A DNA stretch of 64,000 nt from DASUPK01 sp963774305 (GCA_963774305.1 CAVZEM010000005.1:1-64000), one strand, 5' to 3'; numbered from the stretch's first letter, positions 17,253-26,312 are shown. Translations and numbers: made by a program. The notes: a model not told the origin generated them from the sequence alone.

Positions 17253-17749
17253 ACGAGTCGCTGGTTTGCCCGCGCTGCGCCCTCGCCCATCCGATGAGCG
17301 AGCGCTTCTGTCGCAACTGCGGGATGCCGCTGGTCTACGCCGGCGCGCGCGAGGAGGAGCCGATCACCGACGCCCACGAGCGGGCGCGAAAGGTCCGGCC
17401 GCAGTACGCACGCGGGGACCTGGTGCGGGTGACCGGGGCCCGGAACATGGCCGACGGCGAGATGATCCAGTCGATCCTGCTCGACCATGGCATTCCGTCG
17501 ATGCTCCGCAGGGCTCGCGGCTTCGACGTCCCCGACTTCCTGGCCGCCGGGCCGCGCGACGTGATGGTGCCGGAGTCCGGCTACGAGACGGCGCGCGACG
17601 TGCTCGCCGGCACCGACATGCTCACGGCCGAGGCCTCACCGGATTCACTGCCCGGGATCGGGTCTCCAGCGCGGCTCGCGCTCGGCCTGATGGCGTCCGT
17701 TGGAGTTGCCGCGCTCATCGTCTACCTCTTCTATCTCGCGTTCGGCTGA
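17249..17749 (+). CDS. Zinc-ribbon membrane protein with DUF2007-like domain
   Basis: A 166-residue protein starting at GTG 17249. Residues 7-25 form a zinc ribbon (CPRCALAHPMSERFCRNC, two CxxC pairs). The middle, NMADGEMIQSILLDHGIPSML and DVMVPESGYETARDVL, has the pattern of the DUF2007 'putative signal transducing' fold, in which an effective short ferredoxin-like domain follows. A single C-terminal membrane helix (about 140-164) anchors it. Translationally coupled to the JAMM protease, so it may be a partner or adaptor. Confidence 0.75.
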   Translation: MNESLVCPRCALAHPMSERFCRNCGMPLVYAGAREEEPITDAHERARKVRPQYARGDLVRVTGARNMADGEMIQSILLDHGIPSMLRRARGFDVPDFLAAGPRDVMVPESGYETARDVLAGTDMLTAEASPDSLPGIGSPARLALGLMASVGVAALIVYLFYLAFG

Positions 17750-18559
17750 GCGATGATCCGGCGGCGAAGCTTGTGGCCGCCTCCTGATGCTGGGATCGAA
17801 GCTGAACTCGGGCGGTGTCCCGAGGCTGAGGTCGAGGTCGGGCCTCTCGAGCGCATCGCTCAGCGACGGAGCCTCCAGCGACTCGGACTGCGGATAGAGG
17901 ATCTCGTCGAGGTGCGTGCGCCAGGCGCGCTCGATCTCGCGCATGCGCGCCTCGAAGGCGAGCTCCAGGTTGCCCTGCGGCCCCTGGCGGTGCAGGCGTG
18001 ACGCCATCCGCACGCAGGCATCCGGCCCGGCGTGGCGGTCGAGCAGGTCGAAGACGGTGCCGCCCAGGATCAGGGCGTCGCGCCGAGTCGGCGGGAAGGC
18101 CGGGCGCTCGCCCTCGCGCAGCCTCGTGATCACCGCGGCCCGGTACAGCGAGGTCTGCCCGGCGAAGTACTGGGCGGCGCCCTCGATCAGCCAGGCCCAG
18201 CGCAGGTAGGTGATGAAGTGGCGTGGCGTCCACATCGGCGGCAACGCCGTGTTGTTGGCCGCCAGGACGATCTGGCAGTACATCCGCTCCGCCGTTCCGC
18301 GCAGCGCGCGGAGCGAGTCCTCGCCGGCGGAGCGCCTCTCCATCCACGAGTCGTTGAGCGTGTGGATCTCCCCGTCCATCGGCCAGCCCGCCAGGTAGCG
18401 ACGCGCCGCCGGCGCCGCCGACCAGCGGACCGCGGGCAGGAGCGGGTGCGCCGCCGACAGCCAGGCGGGGTTGTCGTGCAGGATCACCGTGACGCTCCCG
18501 GGCACCTCCGCGAAGCGGTCCTCCAGTCGCAGCCGCAGGTCCTCGAGCGAGTCGAGCAC
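17645..18559 (-). CDS. Degenerate peptidase-MA-like protein
   Basis: A protein of at least 304 residues from GTG 18559. The coding frame appears to extend 25 codons upstream (ITWIETDSLSFTARHDDADL) with only an ATC at 18632-18634 as first codon, so the true start is uncertain. The central TYLRWAWLIEGAAQYFAGQ resembles the WLxEG segment of gluzincin/peptidase-MA enzymes, but the expected HExxH is not visible, so it is probably not an active protease. The C-terminal ~35 residues overlap the convergent zinc-ribbon gene by 105 bases, which may mark a lost stop or an indel. Confidence 0.6.
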   Translation of the reverse strand: MLDSLEDLRLRLEDRFAEVPGSVTVILHDNPAWLSAAHPLLPAVRWSAAPAARRYLAGWPMDGEIHTLNDSWMERRSAGEDSLRALRGTAERMYCQIVLAANNTALPPMWTPRHFITYLRWAWLIEGAAQYFAGQTSLYRAAVITRLREGERPAFPPTRRDALILGGTVFDLLDRHAGPDACVRMASRLHRQGPQGNLELAFEARMREIERAWRTHLDEILYPQSESLEAPSLSDALERPDLDLSLGTPPEFSFDPSIRRRPQASPPDHRSAEREIEEVDDERGNSNGRHQAEREPRWRPDPGQ

Positions 18560-18643
18560 GCGATGGGCGCAGGCGAGGTCGGCGTCGTCGTGGCGCGCGG
18601 TGAAGCTCAGGGAGTCGGTCTCGATCCAGGTGATGGAGCCAGG

Positions 18644-19525
18644 CTACTCGCGGGCTCGGGCGCGCTCGAGATCCAGCTCCGTTTCGACGCCCAGCGCAAC
18701 GAGCGCGTCGTGGGCCTCCTCCAGGCTCCCGGCGGGGGAGACCGCCGTGGCGAGGGGCACAGCCGACTTGGCGGCCGCCACTGGGTCGAAGAAGAAGGTG
18801 AGAGCGCCCACCGGGGTGAGCTCGACGGAACGCCTGCCCCCGCGGATCGGCACCTTGCCCCGCTCTCCGCGAGCGCAGCGCACGGCCATCAGGCTCGCCT
18901 CCGTCGGCACGACCTCAGCCGCCGAGGCGACCAGCTCGCACGCCCGCGGTGTCAGTCCCCAGGCACCGAGCAGCGCGCCGGCCGACTGCAGCGCCGTGAT
19001 CCGCTCGAGCACTTCGTCCGGGGTCAGCTCGCCGTCGCAGCCGGGGCCGTAGACGGCGCTGATCACCTCGCTCGAGCGACTGAGGAACAGCCCGGCGGCG
19101 AGGACGATCGCGTCGCAGAGCGGGCTCGCCAGCCCGGGTTCGTCTCCGTGGGCGAGCACGTCCCCGCCGACGTCGAGCAGGACGACGGCGTCGCACTCGA
19201 GCTCCGCCGCCGCCTCGGCCAGACCGGTCGCGAGCGCCTGCGGGCCACGGGTGATGTCGAGCAGCAGAACGGGTTTGCCGAGATGGGTTGCCATCTTCGA
19301 CTCGGAGAACTCGACGCCGTCGAGGGTGGTCGTCGAGCCCTCCGTGAGGACGGCGGCGGAGCCGCAAGGGCGCCCGCCGCGAATCTCATCGAGGGAACGG
19401 GGGCCCGGACGCGGGTCGATCGGCGAGCGCTCCCAGGCGACCCCGCCGAGCACCCATTCCGTCTTCAGTCCGTCCAGCAGATCCGTGATCCCCAGGGCGC
19501 CGACGACGTCGCCGCCGCCGCCCAT
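18644..19525 (-). CDS. DUF1152 family protein
   Basis: The frame from ATG 19525 gives 293 residues beginning GMGGGGDVVGALG, the glycine-rich nucleotide-type loop at the start of DUF1152 proteins. Upstream residues LAKAAALQALRDSKRALLI look like genuine protein, yet no ATG, GTG or TTG precedes them before a stop near 19662, so the real N-terminus is unresolved. Other family-like strings are VLLLDITRGPQALATGL, AVVLLDVGGDVLAHGDEPG and SPLCDAIVLAA. Function is unknown in the family. It follows the DUF1802 gene on the same strand. Confidence 0.75.
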   Translation of the reverse strand: MGGGGDVVGALGITDLLDGLKTEWVLGGVAWERSPIDPRPGPRSLDEIRGGRPCGSAAVLTEGSTTTLDGVEFSESKMATHLGKPVLLLDITRGPQALATGLAEAAAELECDAVVLLDVGGDVLAHGDEPGLASPLCDAIVLAAGLFLSRSSEVISAVYGPGCDGELTPDEVLERITALQSAGALLGAWGLTPRACELVASAAEVVPTEASLMAVRCARGERGKVPIRGGRRSVELTPVGALTFFFDPVAAAKSAVPLATAVSPAGSLEEAHDALVALGVETELDLERARARE

Positions 19526-19586
19526 GCCGATCAGCAGGGCGCGCTTGGAGTCTCTGAGCGCCTGAAGTGCCGCGGCCTTGGCGAGC

Positions 19587-20213
19587 CTAGGCGAGAACCA
19601 GGTCGCCCTGGCAGATCTCGCGGATCGCGCCGGCGGCCCGCTCGAACTCCTCGTCGGCCATCACCGGGGTCCCCTCGAAGGGAAGATCGCGATCGATCTC
19701 GACCCATGAGCGGCAGCCATGATGCTCGTCCTTGACGCGCACCGTGACGGGCCGGGGAATCCGATGGACCCGGAGGAGCAGCACGTGCAGCGGATGGGTC
19801 CGCTTCCACGCGAGGCGCTTCTGGGCGTAGTCGGAGGTCCAGATGTGGAAGGGCGTGAGCGCCTCGACCACGCGGTGATCGTCGGTCGTGAAGTGATCCG
19901 TGATCTCGGCCCAGCTGCGGATCCGCACCCTGTCGGGCTGCGGGATGCCGCCGTCCTGGAGCAGCGCCCGCGGGGGCGGCTCCTCGTCGGGCCAGACGCC
20001 CTCCTCGAGAGCGCGGCGAAGCTCAGGGTGATGGGACTCGCGAACCAGGTCGTTCCGCTGGTGGTCGAAGGTCGGGTAGAGGAAGAACTGGTCGTGCTCG
20101 ACCTCGAAGTGCTTGTCGTCCTCGCGGATTCCGCCCTTCCGGAGGGCGACGAGCTGCTCGCCCTCGGCCAGCGCCCGCACGGTCACGGCCCACTCTTTCA
20201 ATGCAATCGGCAT
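19587..20213 (-). CDS. DUF1802 family protein
   Basis: A 208-residue soluble protein of normal family length starting at ATG 20213. KEWAVTVRALAEGEQLVALRKGGI followed by FFLYPTFDHQR and the later WVEIDRDLPFEGTPVM are the family's recognisable blocks; the split blocks are separated by a variable loop with EEPPPRALL. The family is uncharacterised. First gene of a minus-strand set with DUF1152 and the peptidase-MA-like gene. Confidence 0.85.
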   Translation of the reverse strand: MPIALKEWAVTVRALAEGEQLVALRKGGIREDDKHFEVEHDQFFLYPTFDHQRNDLVRESHHPELRRALEEGVWPDEEPPPRALLQDGGIPQPDRVRIRSWAEITDHFTTDDHRVVEALTPFHIWTSDYAQKRLAWKRTHPLHVLLLRVHRIPRPVTVRVKDEHHGCRSWVEIDRDLPFEGTPVMADEEFERAAGAIREICQGDLVLA

Positions 20214-20296
20214 AAGGAATTAGGGGGTAGTCAATCGGGGTTCGAATCCGGGGGCGGGGCCTCGAGTTTCGGGCCGGAGCCCCCTCGGAGGCGAGC

Positions 20297-20325
20297 AGTC
20301 TAGAGGACGGATTGGCCTTTGACAA
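20297..20325 (-). promoter_or_regulatory. Candidate promoter for the DUF1802 operon
   Basis: On the minus strand TTGTCA (plus 20320-20325) and TAGACT (plus 20297-20302) are separated by exactly 17 bases, each four of six matches to the sigma-70 consensus. The leader would be about 75 bases. The rest of the 236-base gap 20214-20449 holds no gene; it contains a short palindrome TTTGTCACAAA (20338-20348) and a T-loop-like string without a tRNA around it. Confidence 0.35.
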
Positions 20326-20449
20326 CCCTTGTGCCGCTTTGTCACAAACTCAGAGGCTTAGCTGTAAGTACCGGATAGCCCATTCCCATGCGCTTTGGAT
20401 CCTGGTTGACCGGCCAATCGACGCAAAGTCCAGCAATCGGACAGGCCCG

Positions 20450-21958
20450 CTAGGAATTCCGTTCGGGGCCGTACCCACCGCCGCCCGGCGTCTCGATCCG
20501 GAGCCTGTCGCCTGGCTCCAGCTCGCCCTCGGTCTTGGAGGGAACCGGCTCGCCGTTGAGGAGATCCCTGCCGCTGGCGCCGGGATCGCCCCCGTCCCGG
20601 CCGTGAGGAGGGTGCCGGCGGCGCTCGCCGATCAGGGTGAAGCGCATCGGCTCGGTCGCCTCCAGCTCGCGCACGATCCCGTCGCCTCCCCGGTGGCGCC
20701 CCGCGCCACCGCTCCCGCGCCGCACGGAGAGCTCCCTGACCAGCAGCGGATAGTCGGTCTCCAGCGCCTCGATCGGCGTGTTGAGCGTGTTCGACATCGC
20801 GACGTGCTCGGCGCTGGGGCCGTCGGCGTCCGGGCAGGCCCCCTGACCGCCTCCGATCGTCTCGTAGTAGGTCCAGTCCTCGCCGGACAGCGTCAGGTTG
20901 TTCATCGTGCCCTGGCCCTCGGCACCGACCGGCGCGAAGCTCGCCAGAGCCGCGAAGACGAGGTCGGCCACCCGGCTCGAGGTCTCCACGTTGCCGCCGA
21001 CCACCGCGGCCGGAGGCCGGGCGTTGAGCAGCGACCCCTCCGGGGCGCTGATCGTGACGGGCCGCCAGGCCCCCGCCGAGGGCGGCACGTCGGGATCGCA
21101 AACGACTCGAACGGCGTAGATGCAGGCCGCCCTGGTCACCGAGACTGGGCAGTTGAGGTTGCCGGCCACCTGCTCCGAGCTGCCTGCGAAATCGAGCTCG
21201 AGCTGATCGCCGCGGAGAGCCGCCCTCACTCGCAGGCCGATGTCTCCCTCGCGCCCCTCGAGCACGTCCTCGGCGGTGCTCTCGCCGTCCGGCATCTGGG
21301 CGAGGGCCACGCGGGTCCGGCGCTCCGCGTAGTCGAGGATCTCTCCCGTGGCGGTGGCGAGAAGCTCGAGTCCGTGCCGCTCGGCGAGCTGCCGCAGGCG
21401 CCGCTTCCCGGTCAGGTTCGCGGCGCGCTGCGCGCGGAGGTCCGCGATTCGCTGCTCGGGGTTGCGCATCCGCTGCGCCAGCTCGTTCAGGGTCGCGTCG
21501 TCGGCGCGGGTGGGCGGGATCACCACGCCCTCCTCGTCGAGCGTCACCGAGAGGGCGGGCATGCCTCCCGGCGTCGGGCCGCCGATGTCGGCGTGGTGGG
21601 CGCGCGAGGCGGCAAACCCGATCAGCGCCTCGGAGTGGAAGACCGGGCTGATCAGCGTGATGTCGGGCAGGTGCGTGCCGCCGCGGTACGGGTCGTTGAG
21701 GATCCAGAGGTCGCCCTCGCTGTGCTCCTCGCCCGCGATCGCCGCTACCGCATCGGGCATGGAGCCCAGGTGCACCGGGATGTGCTCCGCTTGCATGACC
21801 AGTTCCCCGGCTGGATCGAAGAGCGCTGTCGAGCAGTCATGGCGTTCGGTGATGTTGGGCGAGTGCGCCGAGCGGATCAGCACTGCGCCCATCTCATCGC
21901 AGGCGGCACGGAGCGCGCCCGTCATCACCTGCAGCGCGACCGGGTCGAGTGCCGTCAT
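20450..21958 (-). CDS. Hydantoinase/oxoprolinase B subunit
   Basis: A complete 502-residue HyuB-family protein starting at ATG 21958. Recognisable blocks: VLIRSAHSPNITERHDCSTAL, QAEHIPVHLGSM, GDLWILNDPYRGGTHLPDI, AASRAHHADIGGPTPGGMP, YETIGGGQGACP and the C-terminal IETPGGGGYGP. With the A subunit it hydrolyses hydantoins or 5-oxoproline-type lactams with ATP. The start overlaps the A-subunit stop by four bases (21955-21958). Unlike its partner it contains no frameshift. Confidence 0.9.
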   Translation of the reverse strand: MTALDPVALQVMTGALRAACDEMGAVLIRSAHSPNITERHDCSTALFDPAGELVMQAEHIPVHLGSMPDAVAAIAGEEHSEGDLWILNDPYRGGTHLPDITLISPVFHSEALIGFAASRAHHADIGGPTPGGMPALSVTLDEEGVVIPPTRADDATLNELAQRMRNPEQRIADLRAQRAANLTGKRRLRQLAERHGLELLATATGEILDYAERRTRVALAQMPDGESTAEDVLEGREGDIGLRVRAALRGDQLELDFAGSSEQVAGNLNCPVSVTRAACIYAVRVVCDPDVPPSAGAWRPVTISAPEGSLLNARPPAAVVGGNVETSSRVADLVFAALASFAPVGAEGQGTMNNLTLSGEDWTYYETIGGGQGACPDADGPSAEHVAMSNTLNTPIEALETDYPLLVRELSVRRGSGGAGRHRGGDGIVRELEATEPMRFTLIGERRRHPPHGRDGGDPGASGRDLLNGEPVPSKTEGELEPGDRLRIETPGGGGYGPERNS

Positions 21959-23942
21959 TCGCTCATCGCCGTGACGGTGCCTGAATCATCGACCGATGCC
22001 TTCCAGCCGGGGGGCAGGACCAGGGTCGCCTCGGGCAACTCGAACACGCACGGGCCCTTCGCCCGGAACCCGGCCTCGGGCTCGCCCCGCAGGACCCGCG
22101 TCGCCAGCCATTCGCCCGCGAAGCGTGCCTCGCGCTCGCCCTGGGTCAGCTTCCCGTCGCCGGCGGCCCGGGGGCGCGGCTCGGGGCCGGGCTCAAAGGT
22201 GGCGACCCGGATCGTGACCAGCTCCAGCTCGCCCTCCGGGTCGCGGTAGCCGTAGCGGGCCTCGTGCTCGCGCGCGAAGTCCTCCGCGAGCCGCGCCGGG
22301 TCCGGACGCGAGCGGGCCCGGGATCGGCAGCTCGAACGCCTGGCCCCGGTAGCGCAGCTCATAGACCACCTCCAGCTCGGCGCCCTCCATGCCCGCCAGC
22401 AGCGGCTCGCTGCAGGGCGTCCACCTCGGCGGCGATCCGCTCGGCGGCGATCTCATCGCCGGCGAGCAGGACGGTCCGGGCCGTGTCCCGCCGCCGCCCC
22501 GCCGCGATCAGCCCGAGCGCGGAGAGCACGCCGCTGGCGCGAGGGCAGACGATCCTCGAGATCTCGAGCTCCCCGGCGAGCGCGGCGGCGTGCATCGGCC
22601 CGGCGCCGCCGAACGGGAGCAGCGCGTAGTCGCGGGGGTCGACACCTCGCTCGACGGTGACGACCCGCAGCGCTCGGATCATCTCCTGGTTCGCGACCCG
22701 CGCGATGCCCTCGGCGGTCTCGATCTCGCCGAGCCCGAGCTCCTCGCCGAGGGCCGCGATCGCTCCGCCGCGCCGACTCCCGGTCCAGGGCGACGCCGCC
22801 CGCGAGCTCCGAATCAGGGGACAGGTAGCCGAGCAGCAGGTTGGCGTCGGTGACCGTCGGCTCGGTGCCGCCGCGGCCGTAGCAGGCGGGCCCGGGCTCG
22901 GCGCCCGCCGACCGGGGGCCCGACGCGCAGCGCGCCGCCCGCGTCCCGCCAGCCGATCGAGCCTCCGCCCGGCGCCGACCGTGTGCACGTCGACCATCGG
23001 CAGCTGAATCGGGCGGCCGTCGATCTCGCGGGAGTCGGTGCGCCGCACCTCACCCGCGTCGACCACGCAGACGTCGCACGAGGTCCCGCCCATGTCGAAC
23101 CCGATCGCGTCGGGGGTGCCGGCCGCCTTCGCCAGCAGCGCGGCGCCGACCGCTCCGCCCGCCGGGCCGGAGAGCACGCTCCAGGCGCCGGCCCTGGCCG
23201 CCTCGGCCGCCTCGGCGGTGCCGCCGGAGGAGCGCATCACCTCGGGCTCGGGCAGGCCCCGCTCGCCGGCAGGCGCTCGCGAGGCTGGTCAGGTAGCGGC
23301 CGAGCAGGGGGGAGAGGTAGGCGTCGATGACGGTCGTGGAGAAGCGCTCGTACTCGCGGAAGGCCGGCAAGCACCTCGTGCGAGGCCGAGACATGTGCAC
23401 GCCGGGAAGCGCCTCGCGCAGGGCGGAGGCGATGCGCCGCTCGTGGATCCGGGTCGCGGAACGCGAACAGCAGGCAGACCGCGATCGACTCGACCTCCTC
23501 GCCGCGGAGCTCGCCGATCAGCCGCTCGATCTCCTCGTCGGTCGAGCTCCTCGATCACACCGGACGCGCCGATGCGCTCGGCCGCCTCGAAGCGGTCGTC
23601 GACCTCGACCAGCGACCGCGGGCGGCCGCGGCAGGGGTGATAGAGGCTGGGCCGGTTCTGGCGGCCGATGTCGAGCAGGTCGGCGAAGCCGCGCGTGGCG
23701 ACCAGTGCGGTCCGGGCGCCGCGCTCCTCGAGCAGGGCGTTGGTCCCGACGGTCATGCCATGGGTGAACCCCTCGATGTCGGCGGGCTCAGCGCCGGCGC
23801 GCGCGAGTACCTCGTCGACGGCGGCGATCACGCCGCGCGACTGGTCCTCGGGCGTGCTCGGCACCTTGGCGGTGTGGAGACGCTCGCCGTCGAGCAGCGC
23901 CGCGTCGGTGAAGGTCCCGCCGACGTCGACGCCCAGCAGCAT
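21955..23942 (-). pseudogene. Hydantoinase/oxoprolinase A subunit, about nine one-base frameshifts
   Basis: From ATG 23942 the N-terminus is a classic HyuA actin-like fold: LLGVDVGGTFTDAALLDG, GFTHGMTVGTNALLEERG. Downstream, family blocks continue in changing frames: PAFREYERFSTTVIDAYLSP, RSSGGTAEAA, SVLSGPAGGAVGAALLA, IGFDMGGTSCDVCVVD, VDVHTVGAG, GSIGWRDAGGALRVGP, VTDANLLLGYL, ALLPFGGAGPMHAAALA. Breaks fall near 23548, 23450, 23390, 23265, 22973, 22917, 22765, 22412 and 22318. Most are one extra G or C in a short run, and no in-frame stop occurs within the restored protein. It would be the ATP-binding partner of the B subunit. Decay or consensus error; the latter fits the pattern better. Confidence 0.75.
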
Positions 23943-23949
23943 GGCGGGA

Positions 23950-24573
23950 CTATGACGCCTGCGCCCTCCCGAATGCGAGGGGGTGGACCAGCGCCGGCAT
24001 CCAGGACCAGCGATCGCGTTCGACGGCCTTCACCTGCAGTGGACTCTCGCGCAGGATCTCGACCGTCGGCCTGTTGGCGTGACAGCCGGCGGCGAAGGCG
24101 TGCCACGGCCGGTGGAGGCGGTCCTGCCAGCGCGCAAGTCCGCGAGTCTCGGCACGCACGTGCTCGAGAAAGAGGAGCTGGCCGCCGGGCCTGAGCACCC
24201 TGGCGATCTCGTCGATGACCGGGCCGGGATCGTCGACGGTGCAGAGGACCAGCGTGGAGACGACGGTGTCGAAGCTGTCGTCGTCGAAGGGAAGCTGCTC
24301 CGCCGGGGCCACGACCACGCGACAGTCGCGCTTCGACTTCCTCGCGCGGTGCCTGAGTCTCGAGACCATCGGGGCGGCCGGCTCGGTCAACGTCAGCTCC
24401 TCGAGGTCCTCGGGGTAGTGGCTGAGATTGATGCCCGTCCCCGCTCCCAGCTCCAGCACCCGGCCGCTCGCATGACTCAGCAGCTCCTTCCTTCGCTTTG
24501 CCATTCCCGCCCGTTCGCCGATCCACAGCAGCGGGTCGTAGATGGCGCTGAATGCGTGTTCCCAGATCTTCAT
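23950..24573 (-). CDS. UbiE/PMT-like SAM methyltransferase
   Basis: The start ATG 24573 (MKIWEHAFSAIYDPLLWIGE) is preceded by a good ribosome site GGAGA at suitable spacing, so I prefer it over the upstream ATG at 24678. Product 207 residues. Motif I is VLELGAGTGINLSHYP, the acidic loop is LTLTEPAAPM, then APAEQLPFDDDSFDTVV and VLRPGGQLLFLEHV. This is the pattern of small phospholipid N-methyltransferase or menaquinone-type methyltransferases; the substrate is not clear. It sits eight bases after the hydantoinase A start on the same strand. Confidence 0.85.
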   Translation of the reverse strand: MKIWEHAFSAIYDPLLWIGERAGMAKRRKELLSHASGRVLELGAGTGINLSHYPEDLEELTLTEPAAPMVSRLRHRARKSKRDCRVVVAPAEQLPFDDDSFDTVVSTLVLCTVDDPGPVIDEIARVLRPGGQLLFLEHVRAETRGLARWQDRLHRPWHAFAAGCHANRPTVEILRESPLQVKAVERDRWSWMPALVHPLAFGRAQAS

Positions 24574-24644
24574 CGTCGGCTCTCCTTGCTCGCGTGATGG
24601 GACGTAGGGATCTACGCGATGGGAGGGGGCCGGGACGTCGCTCG

Positions 24645-24683
24645 TTCCGGCCATCTTTCGATGGCCGGAATCGGCCATTCCGG
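24645..24683. repeat. Nested inverted repeat between hydrolase-LuxR gene and methyltransferase
   Basis: TTCCGGCCAT (24645-24654) and ATGGCCGGAA (24661-24670) pair perfectly over 10 bp with a 6-base loop; the second arm also pairs with ATTCCGG (24677-24683) through CCGGAAT. So one motif, TTCCGGCCAT, occurs three times in alternating orientation. There is no T-run, so a classical terminator is unlikely on either strand; an operator or a hairpin terminator without a U-tract are the options. Confidence 0.5.
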
Positions 24684-24695
24684 ATTCGACGGCCT

Positions 24696-25787
24696 CTAGA
24701 TCAAGCCCGTGCGCGTGGCGTGAGCCGCGGCGGCCGCCCGTGAGGGCTGACGCAGCTTCGTGCGCACGTTGGCAACGTGGCGGTGCACTGTGTGGGGGCT
24801 GAGCACCAGCCGTTCCGCGATCTCCTTGTCGCTCAGCCCCTCGGCGACGAGGGCAAGCACCTGCCGCTCACGATCGCTGAGCGGCTCCCGGGGCTTCCCT
24901 CCCAATTTGATCTCGCTCCGGGCCGGAGGCACGCCGAGGAACTCGGAGACCGCCGCGACGACCGCCCCGCTGTCTCCGAGCCAGGGCCGGTGCCAGCGGC
25001 CCTCGAGCTCGACGAACTGGGCCCCCGGGACGAGTGCGGCGAGCTCTCGCCCGAGCGTGAACGGGATCGCATGGTCCTCCCGGCGGTGCAGCACCAGGGT
25101 CGGCACCTCCAGAGCCGACGCCTCGCTGCGGACATCGGTCCCATAGACGAGTTCGAGCATCTCCGCCGCGGTCTCGCCGCTGGCGGACTCGCGCTGGTAC
25201 GCCGCGTAGCGTCGAGTCAGCTCGGGATCCGCGTCGGGGACGAACAGGCCGGTCAGCACTCGGGAACCCAACCCCCAATGAGATCGGATCAGGGCCGGTA
25301 TCGATTTCTGGATCGGCGCCGGCGCAACGCCGGCGCCATTGGCGTAGCTGCCATAGAGGATCAGGCGCTCGACCCGAGCGGGATTGCGCGCGGCCAGGGC
25401 GATTCCGACGCAGCCGCCATAGGAGATGCCCAGCATCGAGCCACGGTCGATCGCGAGCTCGTCGAGCAACGCCGTCAGCGCGTCAAGCTCCGCCTCGAGG
25501 GTCACTGTCTCAGGCGGTCGCGAGCGATCCGACAGGCCGGTGCCCAGCCGGTCGTAGCGGATCAGTGTGTGGCCGGAGGCAAGGGACTCAAAGAAGTCCC
25601 TCGTCGGTGGATCATGCCAGTCGAGCTCGAGGTGGCCGAACCAGCCGGCGGGCAGGACGAGCGGAGGCCCTTCCCCGGCGGTTGCGTACGCCATCCGCCC
25701 ACCGGGTACGTCCAGGAAGCCGATCCGCTGTTCCACCGATGCCCAGCGTAGATCAGCGCGGTCATCCGGAAATGTGGGCTTGAGCAC
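24696..25787 (-). CDS. Alpha/beta hydrolase fused to LuxR-type DNA-binding domain
   Basis: A 363-residue fusion. Residues 20-285 form an alpha/beta hydrolase: YDRLGTGLSDRS, nucleophile elbow GISYGGCVG, HRREDHAIPF with the acid, and the catalytic histidine in EGRWHRPWLG. Residues 300-363 are a LuxR helix-turn-helix: PLSDRERQVLALVAEGLSDK and SPHTVHRHVANVRTKL. The arrangement suggests a regulator that senses or cleaves a small ester or lactone. GTG 25736 (EQRIGFLDVPGG) is a plausible shorter start matching related proteins. It may control its neighbours; the repeat at 24645-24683 lies just past its stop. Confidence 0.88.
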   Translation of the reverse strand: MLKPTFPDDRADLRWASVEQRIGFLDVPGGRMAYATAGEGPPLVLPAGWFGHLELDWHDPPTRDFFESLASGHTLIRYDRLGTGLSDRSRPPETVTLEAELDALTALLDELAIDRGSMLGISYGGCVGIALAARNPARVERLILYGSYANGAGVAPAPIQKSIPALIRSHWGLGSRVLTGLFVPDADPELTRRYAAYQRESASGETAAEMLELVYGTDVRSEASALEVPTLVLHRREDHAIPFTLGRELAALVPGAQFVELEGRWHRPWLGDSGAVVAAVSEFLGVPPARSEIKLGGKPREPLSDRERQVLALVAEGLSDKEIAERLVLSPHTVHRHVANVRTKLRQPSRAAAAAHATRTGLI

Positions 25788-25832
25788 GGTGGAGGCCCCT
25801 TGCCCGGGGCCTCGACACCGCTCTCATTCCCC

Positions 25833-26312
25833 TTATGCCGCGGCTGCTTCCTGCACCAAACGGGTTGCGGCTCGGCTGCTGCCTCGCCGCACCCTCGCAT
25901 CATCCTCGAAGGTCTCCTCGAGATGCTTGTGCGAGGGGCAGTAATCCATCCCCGGCAGCGGCTCACGCTGACAAGGGGTGCCCTTGCGAGTGCTGGCCAT
26001 GCAGTTTCTCTCCTGGCCGTCCAGCGTCACGTCTGCGGGCAGAGAGTCGAGGAACTCCTCGATCAGCCCGATGTGCCGCTCGATGACCATGTAGACGCGC
26101 ACCTGCTCGGCAAGAGCGAAGTACTCGCGAACCTCGGTGAACAGCGTCTTCGCCGGGCGAGCGAAGTAGCGGCGGTCCGAGACCAGCCGTTGAATGGTGG
26201 CCTCGCACGCTTCCAGCAGCTTCTGCCGGGCGGCGAACGTCCTCTCAACGCCCCCGGAGGTGTCGATACGAGGAGCCAGGTCCCTGTAGATGGAACGACT
26301 GAAGTGATACAT
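25833..26312 (-). CDS. Small protein with C-terminal Cys/His zinc motif
   Basis: A 159-residue protein with a good ribosome site (AGGAGAGG) before ATG 26312. Residues 1-100 are helical with no recognised domain (ALAEQVRVYMVIERHIGLIE). Residues 103-131 hold CMASTRKGTPCQREPLPG followed by DYCPSH, a C-x7-C-x9-C-x3-H arrangement as in the short 'RTKSG.PC..PA..G..YCP.H' zinc domains of DUF5763-type proteins. Likely nucleic-acid or protein binding. The gene has its own AT-rich promoter region. Confidence 0.75.
   Translation of the reverse strand: MYHFSRSIYRDLAPRIDTSGGVERTFAARQKLLEACEATIQRLVSDRRYFARPAKTLFTEVREYFALAEQVRVYMVIERHIGLIEEFLDSLPADVTLDGQERNCMASTRKGTPCQREPLPGMDYCPSHKHLEETFEDDARVRRGSSRAATRLVQEAAAA

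Noticed and set aside
20225..20265. T-loop-like string GGGTTCGAATCC suggesting a tRNA or tmRNA 3' end
   Set aside because: The T-stem does not pair (G-G oppositions), and no acceptor, D or anticodon arm fits around it.
20318..20348. CRP-like palindrome TTGTG-N9-CACAA
   Set aside because: Overlaps the candidate DUF1802 promoter but the half-sites are only 5 bases; too weak to claim an operator.
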